Numbered from the stretch's first letter, positions 1 through 10,905 are shown. The stretch is DNA of 64,000 nt from Kuschelorhynchus macadamiae (GCA_030620095.1 JAUTXW010001311.1:457501-521500); one strand, 5' to 3'. Made by a program: numbers and translations. Notes: generated by a model not told the origin, from the sequence alone.

Positions 1-262
1 TCGATAATAAATAAATGGGGGCGTGTTCGGAAAAACGCTTGGACCCGTCGATTGGTATTTTTAGTTGCTCATTTTCTCCAATAAAAACTTTTTATACAGG
101 GTGTGTCCTGTAACAGTGGTCAATGCCAACTTTCTTATTTCAAATGCAACACCCCGGATATTATTTAATTTTTGGATTCTTTAGGAGATTCTAAACATAT
201 TTTATGTTCAATGTCCTATACCTATCTTCAACTATTTCGGCAATATTAAGTGTTTTCAAATT
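1..262 (+). repeat. Left long terminal inverted repeat of the mariner at 1-2038
   Basis: Reads as the reverse complement of 1750-2011 with few mismatches. An internal ACAGGGTGTGTCCTG motif near 97, the usual outer end of many mariner elements, suggests the arm was extended outward from a shorter ancestral end. Confidence 0.85.
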
Positions 263-332
263 TATTGCAAAAATTAAGATTAAAAAAATAAAATTATTTA
301 TTTCTTCATAATGTATAAACAAAAGTAAAAAG

Positions 333-1425
333 TTAATTTAGGAACTGTTGAATATGCTCGCCGTGAACGTCTTGGCAAATTCCTAATCTTAAATAGAAAT
401 TTCTTCTAACGTTATTTAGCATCTCAGGCGTGACCGATCTAATCGCAAGCGTTATTCGTCTTCTTAAGTCAGCTAAGTCGAGGGGTTTAGTTTTGTATAC
501 AACATTTTTAATATGTCCCCATAAGAAAAAGTCTAATGGCGTCAGATCAGGGGATCGCGCTGGCCATTCTATCGATCCTCGTCTCCCTATCCACCGATTT
601 GGAAAGGTTCCGTTGAGGTACCGCCGGACATTAATTTGGTAATGGGGCGGTGCTCCATCTTGCTGAAACCATATCATATTCGCTGGAACTTGTGGGTTTG
701 CTGGATCCGGATACAAATTTGTCAAAGTTGGCACGACATTATTTTGGAGCAGTGCTAAATAATTATCGCCATTCAAATTGCCGTCAATGAAAAAGGGCCT
801 TATGATATGATCCCTTACAATTCCTGCCCAAACATTAACCTTTTCAGGATATTGAGTATGTTCTTCGCTGATCCAGTGAGGATTTTCCCTAGACCAATAG
901 CGGCAATTATGACGATTTACATGACCGTGAAGTGTAAAGGTGCACTCATCCGAAAACAAAACATGTTCTAATTGAATAACATTGTTACATATCTAACATA
1001 GCCATCATTTGTTCACAAAAATAAGTTCTCCTATCATAATCGTCTTCCATGAGCTCCTGAGTTGGTATCACTTTATAGGGATGCATTTTATTTTCTTTTA
1101 ATGTTCGAATGATCGACGAATGGCTAATATCGAACATTGCGGCGGCTTGTCGACTAGAAATATGTGGGTTTTCCTCAAACTCAAGCATAATATCCAATTT
1201 AGTATCATCATTTATTGAATTGGCAGCTGCTTTTTTTATCTACCTCACACGTCCAAGCTCGCGAAACTGCTTTTCTATTTTACTAATTGTCCCTTGGGAT
1301 ATATGCGGCAAATTTGGAAATTTTTCATGAAATAAGCGAGCAACTTCCACTTGTGTTCGTGTGTTATGTCCATAACCAATCATTTGTAGAATTGTTATTT
1401 TATGCATTTCTGTTAAATGAACCAT
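333..1425 (-). pseudogene. Rosa-type mariner transposase, DD41D, broken
   Basis: Encodes a cut-and-paste DNA transposase acting on the flanking inverted repeats. Reading on the minus strand, the start MVHLTEMHK at 1423-1425 opens an N-terminal helix-turn-helix part that meets an in-frame TAG near 1240. The same frame continues (second HTH, LEFEENPHISSRQAAAMF) to about 985, where a 1-base frameshift leads into the catalytic part at 333-959. There the triad is visible: FSDE, WFQQDGAPPH and SPDLTPLDFFLWG, with 41 residues between the last two aspartates, the spacing of the rosa type. Length and domain order are near complete; one stop and one frameshift make it inactive as read. All catalytic residues are kept. 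Confidence 0.9.
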
Positions 1426-1749
1426 TTTTCTGATATTAGGTATTATGAAGTTAACGAAATTCAAAAGACTATGACACTGACACTGACAACTACTGTTTTG
1501 CAAAGAGAAAGGCCAGGCATTTTACACAAAAGTAAACAAAACTTAAAACTAAACAAAACTGGCTCTTTTTGTTCCATATCAATAAAAAGGAACGCTAAAA
1601 TGGTTTTTGCTTACATTCTTAATATGAAGACCTAAATGGTAAATAAGTATTGAGTGTGTTGTAGCGAATTTTTGTAATCAAATAAATAGTTCAGTAGCCA
1701 GAGCCACTTTCATGAATAATAATAAATTCGAAATAAATAAAATTAAAAA

Positions 1750-2036
1750 AAATTTGAAAACACTTAATATTGCCGAAATAGTTGAAGATAGGTATAGGAC
1801 ATTGAACATAAAATATGTTTAGAATCTCCTAAAGAATCCAAAAATTAAATAATATCCGGGGTGTTGCATTTGAAATAAGAAAGTTGGCATTGACCACTGT
1901 TACAGGACACACCCTGTATGAAAAGTTTTTATTGCAGAAAATGAGCAACTAAAAATACCAATCGACGGGTCCAAGCGTTTTTCCGAACACGCCCCCATTT
2001 ATTTATTATCGAATTTTTCCATTTGGCTGATACACA

Positions 2037-2038
<2 letters not shown>
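1750..2038 (-). repeat. Right long terminal inverted repeat of the mariner at 1-2038
   Basis: Reverse complement of the window start. It ends at TACACACTGTA, immediately followed by a (TA)n tract. Confidence 0.85.

Positions 2039-2099
<61 letters not shown>
2039..2099. repeat. (TA)n microsatellite
   Basis: About 60 bases of alternating TA with one GT interruption, abutting the mariner end. Confidence 0.97.
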
Positions 2100-2324
2100 A
2101 AGCCTGTATTTTTCGTTAGTCCCGAGTTTCTGATATATATCAAATTTTGTCATATAATTAATTAAAAAATTTACTTATTTTAAACACGCTTTAAAATTGG
2201 AACAAGTATTCTATAATTATTTATTTATTGCCTACAAAATTACAAATGTACTAAAAAAGTAAGCAAAAAAATGGTGTCAAATCTAATAAGAAAATTTTTA
2301 AATTAAAATTCACTGGCTAATATC

Positions 2325-2550
2325 CAGGAGCCAGTGGCAAAAGCTCTGAGAATCGGTATAAGGAATGTACAGAAACTTGTGCATGAAAAAAAAGGCATAA
2401 TTTACTTCCGAAGAAGATTAAGAAATGTACACGAAAAAATCCAAAGGCAAAAGACTTAAGTTACAATGCAAAAATTGATATTCATAATGCAATTTATGAT
2501 TTATACACGTCAAAGGCTGATATAATCCTTCAGAAACTTTTTAATATTAT
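2325..2550 (+). pseudogene. Tc1/IS630-like transposase, N-terminal HTH fragment
   Basis: Plus-strand conceptual translation across stops and frame changes gives EPVAKALRIGIRNVQKLVHE, a helix-turn-helix like the N-terminus of insect Tc1/IS630-type transposases, followed by a degenerate RRRLRNVHEKIQR segment and a KIDIHNAIYDLYTSKADI stretch resembling the linker that precedes the catalytic domain. The matching C-terminal half lies directly downstream but on the opposite strand (2554-2916). The family call is from motif recognition only. Confidence 0.5.
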
Positions 2551-2553
2551 AGA

Positions 2554-2916
2554 CTAAAAAATATCCTCATCCACCATCATTGGTGCTATTTCGACATCTA
2601 GAACTCGTTCTCGATTCCACCAATCCCGTATTAATTTCTCCGTATGTTCCACAGATTTCTTCCAGTATTCCGGCGTAATATAATTTAATGAATCTTGCCA
2701 AACAATTTGCACTTCATCTGATGTAAGACCATCGTTCACGTGTTTTTCGTAATATGATTTTGCCCCAGCCCATATTAATTCTATTGCGTTAAACTGGCAA
2801 TGGTATGATGGCAGTCGTAAAACCTCATGTCTATTTTCCCGTAATATTTCATCTACGGCATATATTGTTGGTCTTGTTATAGATTTTTCCATTAAAAGAA
2901 GTTCTAGTTTCAGCAT
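2554..2916 (-). pseudogene. Tc1/IS630-like DDE transposase, C-terminal fragment
   Basis: A 120-residue frame holds the last part of a DDE catalytic domain. LRLPSYHCQFNAIELIWAG carries the final acidic residue (E of IELIWA) in the context seen in many insect Tc1/IS630-like elements. It then has a WKKSVEHTEKLIRDWW tail typical of the C-terminus. The first two catalytic aspartates are missing, so this is half a gene. A second member of the family, with all three motifs, is at 23281-24240. The facing orientation relative to the N-terminal fragment at 2325-2550 points to an inversion. Confidence 0.75.
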
Positions 2917-3393
2917 ATTGGGTAAAGGCTATTGGATATTGGCCGGTGAATTTTCATTTTCATTTTCAATATTTTGTTAGAATTAATACCATTTTTTTCG
3001 CTTGTGGATGCAAAAAACCCGAAAATTGTTTTCTATTACTAATTTTGTCACTGACTTGTCAATCTGACTTTGAAGTGACATCGCTCAAAGATTTTTGCAA
3101 CTGCTGGTATTTATATGTTATCCTCTTTTTTTATATGATAATATCATAGGTCTATCTAATTCATCTTCCGTGTTTTATGCGGAGGATATGATTACACCTA
3201 ATAAAAGAAAAACAAACTTAAAAAGTCTGTCGTTGATAAATCGTATGACCCGCACGATAACACTGCTTTTGACTATATTATAATTATGAATGTCTCTCAT
3301 AGTTACAAACTAACGACCATGATATGCAGTTTAAAAATATATGTAGTTCGCCCTGTAGCTTTAGTTGTAATATTTGACAGTCATTCAATTTAG
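2917..3393. other. No recognisable feature
   Basis: AT-rich; short open frames here have no motif I recognise. Confidence 0.6.
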
Positions 3394-3882
3394 TTAAACT
3401 AAATGATTTGTAGCTTGAAGAGCTTTATAAGATTTTATTATGTTCCAAAGAACTGTCATTAAAAATTTGACGCTGAGGACAGCGACGTCGGTTGATATCG
3501 TAGGGATAATTTCATCGTATAAAGGCTCCAATTCGGCCCTACATGAAGTGTCAACATGATTTTTGAAATTTTCGTTTGGGGAGTAGCCATTGGCTATTTC
3601 TATTAAGCTATTACTTTCTGTTTTTATGTTCTCACCATCATAAGGTAGGTTTCTAATACTACTTAGTTTGTTCTTATTGCTAAAGATACTAAGATTAACT
3701 GCATCATGCTCGTTTCTCAAGTTTGTCGTATTCAAGGGAATACTTTTTAAAAGAGTATTATTTATTAGGGCTAACCCCGAAGGATTAGCCGAGGTCGCGC
3801 CACCATTCATATGGCTGCCCTCTGGAAGGTGGACACCTGCCTCAAAGAAAGTTGGGAGTCCTTTGGACTCTGAATTTAGCAA
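3394..3882 (-). CDS. Unrecognised 162-residue reading frame, possible terminal exon
   Basis: One of the longest uninterrupted frames not explained by a transposon. The protein is polar and serine/asparagine-rich through about residue 110 and ends in a more hydrophobic, helix-like segment (VLSVKFLMTVLWNIIKSY) before the stop. I recognise no family. Directly upstream on the minus strand, an AAATTCAG sequence near 3875 could be a splice acceptor, so this might be a last exon of a host gene rather than a complete gene. It could also be a chance frame or a piece of an unknown transposon. No promoter or upstream exon was identified. Confidence 0.35.
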   Translation of the reverse strand: MLNSESKGLPTFFEAGVHLPEGSHMNGGATSANPSGLALINNTLLKSIPLNTTNLRNEHDAVNLSIFSNKNKLSSIRNLPYDGENIKTESNSLIEIANGYSPNENFKNHVDTSCRAELEPLYDEIIPTISTDVAVLSVKFLMTVLWNIIKSYKALQATNHLV

Positions 3883-4807
3883 TATTTATTAGAAAACAGA
3901 GCCTCATAAAAACAATTTCTGAGAGTACCTAAATACAAACAATGAACTCAGCTGTCGACTGGCTTATATTTTATCCATTTATTATTGCAGTGTTTTGAAA
4001 AAAATCAACTTGCCTCTTATTTATTTGCCTAAAGGGCTTATGATATCTAGTTAAAACTTTTAGGTTAGGTTAATTATTCGCAGTCATCTAATTCTTTGTT
4101 AAAAATGATCTAAGCTGGCCCGAAGGACGGGCCTGCCGGGCCATGGCCTGGGGCGCCTCCCAAGAGAGAGTTAGGACATTAGTGAAAATAATCAGGGTCG
4201 TCGTCGTCGTTTCTCTCTTTTTCATTGGAATCGCATTTTACCCAATGGAGAAGTAATCCACAGGATTTGGCTTCAATATTAGAATTTTAAGAAGTGTATC
4301 TTTTGTTTCTGTTGTCGACTTTTAGACGACAAGCCAGTTTCCAAACTCGCTACAGGGACTAGTATAAATAATTGGCATAATATTTCTGATTATTTAAAAT
4401 CTCATGAAACTGCAGACAGTCATTTCTCAGCATATAATAAATGGCGGCTTGCGGAAAAAAAACTTGAAAAACCAAACTAGAATTGATAAAGAGATGACTG
4501 AGCCATTAGAAAAAAATCAGTATACTGGAAAAGAATATTGGAACGTTTGATGTCGATTACTGGCTATATAGCGGAACACAATTCAGCTTTTAAAGGACTT
4601 GTTGATCGTTTATACGCCCATTATAATGGCAATTTTCTGGGATTGGTGCTGGGCAAATACGATCCCGTCATGCAAGAGCATCTCCGAAAAATTGAAAAAA
4701 AGGATATCTGTAGCCATTATTTGGGAAAGTCCTAACACTGGAACCTGTGGTGGAAGATGGATCAAAATATAAGAGATCTAACCACACTACACCACAACTT
4801 GTTACGT

Positions 4808-4850
4808 TCTGAACGCGCGTTTCGCTAGCCAAGTTAGCATCATCAGCAGA
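4808..4850 (-). ncRNA. Hammerhead ribozyme in PLE terminal repeat
   Basis: Minus strand. The core CTGATGA is the complement of 4840-4846. Helix II GCTAAC/GCTAGC (one mismatch) has a TTG loop, followed by GAAA. Helix III is a 2 bp stem (AC/GT) with a four-base loop. The predicted cleavage is after the T in CGTT, followed by CAGA, which pairs with TCTG to make helix I (4 bp). All conserved core bases are present. One extra base sits between CTGATGA and helix II. Hammerheads of this short-helix-III type are known from PLE terminal repeats. Confidence 0.8.
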
Positions 4851-4864
4851 TGATATAAAGTTTA

Positions 4865-4907
4865 TCCGCTGATGATGCTAACTTGGTTAGCGAAACGTGC
4901 GTCCAGA
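4865..4907 (+). ncRNA. Hammerhead ribozyme in PLE terminal repeat
   Basis: CTGATGA at 4869-4875, one extra T, then helix II GCTAAC/GTTAGC (6 perfect bp, TTG loop), GAAA at 4892-4895, a 2 bp helix III with loop GTGC, and predicted cleavage after C4903. Helix I has one mismatch (TCCG against CAGA). It points away from the minus-strand ribozyme only 15 bases to its left, so the two form a head-to-head pair. Confidence 0.8.
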
Positions 4908-6315
4908 ACGTAACAAGTTGTGGTGTAGTGTGGTTAGAACTTTCGTATTTTGATTATTTGGAAAAGACAATACAAAATGAGCTCATAAATATTCTTGGAA
5001 CAAACATTAAATCGAGTATAATTTCAAAGTTTAAGGAAAATAAATACTTTTCAATTATTTTAGTTTGCACTCCAGCTCAAAGCTATATTGACAGGGATAT
5101 GACAGTGGTTCCAATATGGTTGGAAAGAATAAATGTGTGTAAGCTAGGCTTTTGAAAGATTTTCCAAGAGCTTTTGTCAATCCTTGTCACTCAATTTCAG
5201 ATGCCTCGAAACCTTCGGTACAAAGCACTACACTATTTGGAGTTCTGCAAAGACCATTTGTACTTTTCGGTGCCTCAACTAAACGATGGGGCATTTTTAC
5301 AAAAATTTCGGGTGTCTGACAGGTAAACAAATTTCTGAAACGTTATGGGAATGCAAAATTGACAGTTTAAGAACAGTTTGTTATCATTTTCCCGCCATTT
5401 GTGATGCACTTTCAGATTTACAGCAAACAAGTCGTCTTTGGAATCCCACATGTGTGGTTACAAATTCTTAATAACCTTGATGGTATGGTATAATGTCCTC
5501 TTTCAAGTAAATTTGGTGAGTAAGGGTATGCAGAAAGAAAATATGGATTTACCGACCGCCGTAAAGTGTCTGGGAAAATGCAAGACTTTTCTAATTACTT
5601 ATCGACAGTCGGGGTATACGAATGCGACTTTAAAAGCGGGAGAAGTATGCAAAGAATTGGGAATAGAAACGGAATTTAAACAAATTCTGTTAAGGAAAAA
5701 TAAAAGACATTTTCAGTATGAACACGTAGATGATAAGCCTGTAGATCCTGAAGGCCGCTATAAGGCAACAGTTTTTTATCTCCTATTGGATATTGCTATT
5801 AATTGTATTTCTGATCTCTTTGCGCTGCTTTAGGCCCATAGTAATAAATAGTCTTTTTCTATGACATGCAAAACATTTCCGATGATCGGGTTATCCTACA
5901 AGAACAGTGTAATACCCTTAGTCATATTTTGACAACTCCAGAAGAGCATGACATCGACGGGAGACAACTATGTGATTACGTATTTCACCTAACAGCTTTC
6001 ATCAAAGATACTAGTTGTAAAATACCATTGCAAGTTCTAAACCATCTACTCATAAAATTTGTATGAGACTATGCCGAAAGTTTGGATTAGTTTGTGCATC
6101 CTTTTAACAATTCTAGTGACTGTGGCTGAAGGAGAACGCAGCTTCGGCAAATGAAAGTTAATTAAAACTTATCTAATATCATCAGTGAGTTCATATCCCT
6201 TGGAATGATCGCTATAGAGAACACATGTTTGCATTCTATAAACTTCAGTGAGCCTATTAAGCAGTTTGCCTTGCAGAAGTCCCGGCGAGAAAAATTCCTT
6301 TAAAAAGTATAGTTT

Positions 6316-7557
6316 AATATTTTTATATATGATAAAATGTTATGTTAAAACCTACTTAAATACACTAGTTTTCCATTATTATTTATCTTCTAAGAATGTG
6401 GGAATAAAATTCCGGAATGCTCTGACTGTAGAATTTGGAAATTTAAATTTTAGATAATTTAAAACAAGATTAAAGACAATTTTACGTAAAAATCCTGCAG
6501 CTTGACCGAATATTAGTCACGCATAAAAGATGCTTTCTACAATTATTCGTAAGATAGATTATGTAACATGATTTAAATGTTTTTTTTGTGAACTTATTTG
6601 TTTTGCCAGTAATAATGTTAGCCACTGTACTTTTTAATATATGATTTATTCTGTTTGTAACTTCGTTGGATCTTTATATTGTCAATTAATTTTATTTTTA
6701 TTTTAATTTATTTAAATAACATGTCTATAGATAATCCGTATTTTTTGAGACTAACTAGCTTTGAAATGATGTACAACTCAACCCTTCTTATCTACGATAT
6801 CAGGGACTGAACATACTCTAAGGAGATGACCCGGGACGTGGAATATTTACGTGAGTATCTGTTTGCGCACGAAAAATTCCCATTAGAAGAAAATTTCGAC
6901 TTCCACTCATCTACCTACATTTATTTCGCCCCGTTAACTGCGACGAAAGTTTTCTCGACAGCCATGTCGAACAACAATTTTTTCGATAGAAATCTCACCC
7001 GAAAGGCTAATAAAAATAAATCACTAGTTAAACTAGCGAATTTGTTTCGCGGGCTATTTCCGCTGGGTGACGTAATCAGTTGTTCGTCAAATTTTTACTC
7101 ACTTTACCATTTTAAAAGTGTATTTTCAAAATGGTTTTAGCACGCAGGAACACTCACGCAAGCAACTATAGTGTGTTAAAAGCATCTATAGTGTACTTTA
7201 AATAATATTGTGTTCCCATATACAAATTCGTTTAAATTTTGTCACGAAAGGGTCGAGCAGTGGTCTTAAAATCGAAACATAGGAAGTAAAAATTCTGTAT
7301 TGCTTTCCAAGTTAAAACAAACATATTAAAGTTATGATTGATTGCGCTTTAGACAAATTATTAAATACTATATCATAATTACTTTGCTATAAAAAGTATT
7401 CGTAATTAAATATTGAGAAAGATATTCGGTCAGTTAACGGGTATAGAAAATGTAGCAAAATAAACAAAAATAGTTAATCAATTATCAATTGACAGTTGTA
7501 TATTAGTTTATAATGTTAATGGGCAAATGGAATAAAAAAGAGCAAATAGGAAAGAGG
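6316..7557. other. No recognisable feature
   Basis: AT-rich. A 104-residue open frame at 6826-7140 (plus) has no motif I recognise, so I do not call it a gene. Confidence 0.55.
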
Positions 7558-7681
7558 TAACATAGAACTGAAGCTTTCACGGCTTTGGTCAATTAAGAAA
7601 TCATGGTTCTTGGAATTCGACCGTGTCACATTGAAATTACCATCCGACGTTCATTCTGTGTTCAGATCTCGTGAAATAAAG

Positions 7682-7724
7682 ATCCCTGAAGATGCCTCGT
7701 GCAATCGAAGGCGAAACGTCGGAT
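7682..7724 (+). ncRNA. Hammerhead ribozyme, Penelope family
   Basis: ATCC (7682-7685) pairs with GGAT (7721-7724) as helix I. Core CTGAAGA is at 7686-7692, then one extra T, helix II GCCT/AGGC with an 11-base loop, GAAA at 7713-7716, and a minimal ACGT helix III. Predicted cleavage is after C7720. Every conserved core base is present. The almost loopless helix III matches hammerheads described in PLEs, which are thought to work better as dimers. Confidence 0.75.
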
Positions 7725-7884
7725 ATTAATTCTAATTTGACACAGTTTAATCCCAAAAACCGTGATTTCTTAATTGACCAAAGCCGTGAAGCTTCCGTTC
7801 TATGTTAGCTAACCTCTATGGGGAGGAAACCAAGAAGGATGCCAAAACTTTTGGCGATCTCCGGAGCAGCAGGAAGAAGTTACT

Positions 7885-9900
7885 CTGCCAGTTGGTCTTT
7901 CTCCTTAGATGCCGAGATGAGGAGGTAGTACCGAAAACACTATAGGTGAGCCATCACATTACTTCTAGAACTGCTAAGAATATTTATAAGCGTGCTAGCA
8001 GTGCATTAGTTAGGGAAAAGATTAAGGCAACACGGCGTGATTTAGATACAAATGCCCGGAAACTATTAGAAGAAAAAATCAAGAAGTTACACTTAAGCAA
8101 GAAGTTTGAAGCCTTCCTGAATAGAAAACATCCAGTGAAATCTCCGCAGAATACAGTTGTCATCGAAGCCGTTAACCGAAGCAGAACATTCCGTCCTTTT
8201 TAAACGCCAAAATTTTGCAATAGCACCGACTAGCATTCCCGTAGAAGACATAGTATCCTCTGTTGAAGCAGCAATCACAAGATTACCAGTGGAACAAGAA
8301 GTCAGATGTGAGACAGCGAAGATCATTAAAAATTTAAAACCACCGAAGTCGAACCTCTCCGCAGCCGAAAAAACAGCAATGAAGACCTTACATGAAGACC
8401 TTAAATGAAGACTCAAATATTCTGGTACTTCCAGCAGATAAAGGCAACGTTACAGTCGTCATGTACAGAACGGAATACTTAGAAAAGATTTCTCAACTTT
8501 TGGACAACAGCACCTATATGGTTATGCAGGCAGACCCCACAAGTAGAATAAAAAGACGCATTACCAATCTGATCAACGTATCCAGTCTACTACCAGTGGA
8601 GAAGAAATCATTAAAACCAAGCAGCTCCAAGATTCCGAGACGGTCTTCAGAAGATACACAAGGACATTGTACCACCTAGACTGATCGAGTGCAATAAACT
8701 CGCCCACATACAAACTAGGTAAACATCTTTCAAATTTTCTTAATCCATTTACTGGAAAAACAGACTCTTATCAAAAACTCTGTACATTGTGTGGAAAAAC
8801 TTAAGGCAATCCAGTTGGATCCCGAAGATATTTTGGTCAGTTTCGATGTGGAATCACTATACACAAATGTTTCTATCAACGACTCAATTTTCATTACATC
8901 AGACATACTGGATAATAATAATCTTGATAAAAACTAAATAGACCTAGTGGAAGCTTGTCTTACATCTAATTATTTCATTTTTCAAGAAACTTTTCATGAA
9001 CGAACTTTAGGGGCAGCTATGGGATCTCCTCTATCACCTTTGGTAGCGAATATCTGTATGGAAGCCTTGGATGATATTGCTCTAACATCCGCTCTACTAA
9101 AACCAAAGCTCTGGTTCAGATATGTAGATGAAACTTTTGTTGTTTGACCTCATGGACAGGATAATCTCCTCATATTTTTAGACCACCTCAATCCCCAACA
9201 TCATAGTATCAAGTTCACGATGGAAATTGAATCTAATTCCCTTTCTAGATGAATGTGTTCAAAGGAAGGAAAATGGTACATTAGGACATTTTGTGTATAG
9301 AAAACCCACACATACGAATAGATACTAAATGCAAATTTCCATCACCATCCAGCACAAAAGAAATCGGTGATTTACTCACTAGTATTCAGAGCTATTTTTA
9401 TCATCGGAAACATCGAAACTGACCGAAGCTCTCAGAGGGAATGGCTATTGCACTGAAGATGTTACGCGTTCAGTTAAAATATATAATATTCCAACTCCGC
9501 CAAAAGATATTGATAAAGAGCCACCGTTAGGTAGTGTTGTTCTTCCCAACATACATGGCACTACAGACAAAATAGGACGATTACTTCGGCGGTATAACAT
9601 ACGTACAATCTTTAATACACATAAGAAGATTGGACAATGCTGGCGATCGCGGAAAGATATTGTACCTTTCCAAACAGGAGTATATAAAATTCCTTGCTCC
9701 TGAGGAGAAGTGTATGTGGGAGAAACAGGACGCTCAATACCAACCAGATTTAAGGAACATGAACGATGTATTAAAGAGAAACAAATGGTTCAATCTGCTG
9801 TAGCTGAACACCAGCATAACACTGGCCATATTATAAATGTATAGGAAACCAAGGTTCTAGCATCGGTTCCAGGATTTTATAAACGAAAAATTAAAAAATC
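7885..9900 (+). pseudogene. Penelope reverse transcriptase with GIY-YIG endonuclease, broken
   Basis: Encodes the PLE replication protein. In order, across many frame changes: an N-terminal helical region (RCRDEEVVPKTL, SSALVREKIKATRR); LPADKGNVTVVM near 8435; NSPTYKLGKHLSNFL near 8700; RT motif ILVSFDVESLYTNVSI near 8830-8880; AAMGSPLSPLVANI near 9020; and the catalytic box RYVDETFVV near 9120, where the usual YVDD has become YVDE. A thumb region with FLDECVQRKENG follows near 9245. The GIY-YIG part is at 9680-9840 (VYKIPCS, VYVGETGRSI, TRFKEHERCI). It ends with stops and is inactive. The altered active-site box is a second independent reason to call it dead. Confidence 0.85.
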
Positions 9901-10040
9901 TATTGGGATACTTAAACATACAAAAAAAATTAATAGAGTTATGGGTTACGGTCTACATCATACGTGGAAACCGACCTTGACACAGGGGATATAAATTCCA
10001 ATTTGACACGGTCTAATCCCAAAAACCATGATTTCTTAAA

Positions 10041-10364
10041 GGAAAAATGTACTTTCAATGTTACAACTTATTTGCGTTTCTGTGTCAAAAGTTTTATTCA
10101 AATTTTTGTATCTGTGCCCAAATTTTATTTTTAATTTCTTAAGTAACTTTATGAAAGCCTGATTTTTAAATTTTTCCTTAATTTGTTTAATTCTTTACTT
10201 ATTAGTCTTGAAATACCAAAACATCTATATATTTAAAAAAGTAAGCCAAATGTTTCAGCAAATTCGGGAAAGAGTTGTACTGCACCGATTAATATAATTT
10301 GTTTTAAATGATCGTCTGTTGACCGAGACCTTTCAACACTATTTTTTGTATTGTAAATTTATAC
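10041..10364. other. No recognisable feature
   Basis: AT-rich spacer. Confidence 0.55.
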
Positions 10365-10905
10365 AGGTTATTTCAAAAAATCGGGTTACTGATCAATCAT
10401 GATCTTGCTCAAGCTGCTTGACGTAAAAAGCTGTATTTTGGCACTCAGGTTGATAGTCACATGTAGAGGTTCGATAAGAAGGGATTTTTCAAAATACAAA
10501 TTTCAAGGGGGCGAAACCGCCCCTTAAATATCAAAAAATGTTTTGTTTAAAAAATAGTTGGTTTTGTGGAAAAACGCTTAAACTCCTGTATTTTATTTGA
10601 ATATTTTCCATATTTTAAAATTTCTTAAGGGTGTTTCAAAAAATCGGGTCACTGATTAATCACGATTCTGCTCAAACCGCTTGACGTAAGAAGCTGAACT
10701 TTGGCTTACAGGTTGATGGTAAGATGTGAAAGTTCCATAAGAAGGAATTTTCGAAAAATTGAATTTTAAGGGAATGAAACTGCCCCTTCAATATTACAAT
10801 ATTTTTTATTAAAAAATGGTTAGTTTTTCAAAAAAAAAAACGGTTGAACAGGTATATTTTAATTTATTTTTCCTATATTTTTTAAAATGTATACAGGGTT
10901 TTGCA
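10365..10905 (+). repeat. Degenerate tandem repeat, about 255 bp unit
   Basis: Two full units begin near 10370 and 10626, and a third starts near 10884. Each opens with a variant of TTTCAAAAAATCGGGT, then AATCA(C/T)GAT..TGCTCAA..GCTTGACGTAA, then a short GC block around GCCCCTT. The units are clearly diverged, so this is an old array or satellite fragment. Confidence 0.8.

Larger units (their letters stand above)
1..2038 (-). mobile_element. Rosa-type mariner element (DD41D), left tip outside window
   Basis: The first about 262 bases are the inverted complement of 1750-2011, and the right arm continues to about 2038, where it ends in CACACTGTA next to a TA tract, as expected for a TA-targeting Tc1/mariner insertion. 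The inverted arms are therefore roughly 290 bp, long for the superfamily, and the left tip must lie about 27 bases outside the window. A minus-strand transposase relic fills the middle. The arms differ by only a few bases, so the element is not very old. Confidence 0.85.
4730..4952. mobile_element. Penelope-like element terminal repeats only, inserted in hAT
   Basis: A 223 bp insertion made of two PLE terminal-repeat pieces facing away from each other, with no coding part. It is flanked by a 14 bp direct repeat, attatttgggaaag at 4716-4729 and attatttggaaaag at 4953-4966, one mismatch, which is a target-site duplication within the hAT reading frame. The same left boundary (CCTAACACTGGAACC) recurs at 34674, at the edge of the PLE pair there, so the insertion belongs to that PLE family. 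Each arm carries a hammerhead ribozyme core. Confidence 0.85.
4195..6315 (+). pseudogene. hAT transposase, ZMYM1-like, broken and interrupted
   Basis: Stepwise plus-strand translation recovers the order of a ZMYM1-like hAT transposase. A TTF-type zinc-finger region (FCFCCRLLDDKPVSK) lies near 4305. The DUF4371-like part (HYNGNFLGLV, IQNELINILGTNIKSSI) spans about 4540-5100. A central RNase H-like region with WYNVLFQVNLVSKGMQ lies near 5490, and the C-terminal dimerisation motif with EGERSFGK lies near 6130. Many stops and frameshifts are present, and a 223 bp PLE terminal-repeat insertion splits it at 4730. A GC-rich patch just upstream (4120-4160) resembles the 5' leader common to this family. 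No terminal inverted repeats or 8 bp duplication could be defined. Confidence 0.8.
7558..10040 (+). mobile_element. Penelope element, decayed
   Basis: The left end is a pair of inverted terminal-repeat pieces (7558-7651 and about 7712-7806) around a hammerhead core. The coding part follows, and a partial terminal repeat closes the right side at about 9988-10040, repeating the AATTTGACAC...TAATCCCAAAAACC stretch of the left repeat. This terminal-repeat/ORF/terminal-repeat order with an inverted extra repeat is usual for Penelope. The right copy lacks the ribozyme core. Confidence 0.85.

Noticed and set aside
6826..7140. 104-residue plus-strand open frame
   Set aside because: No motif, no neighbouring exon signals; length is within chance for this composition.
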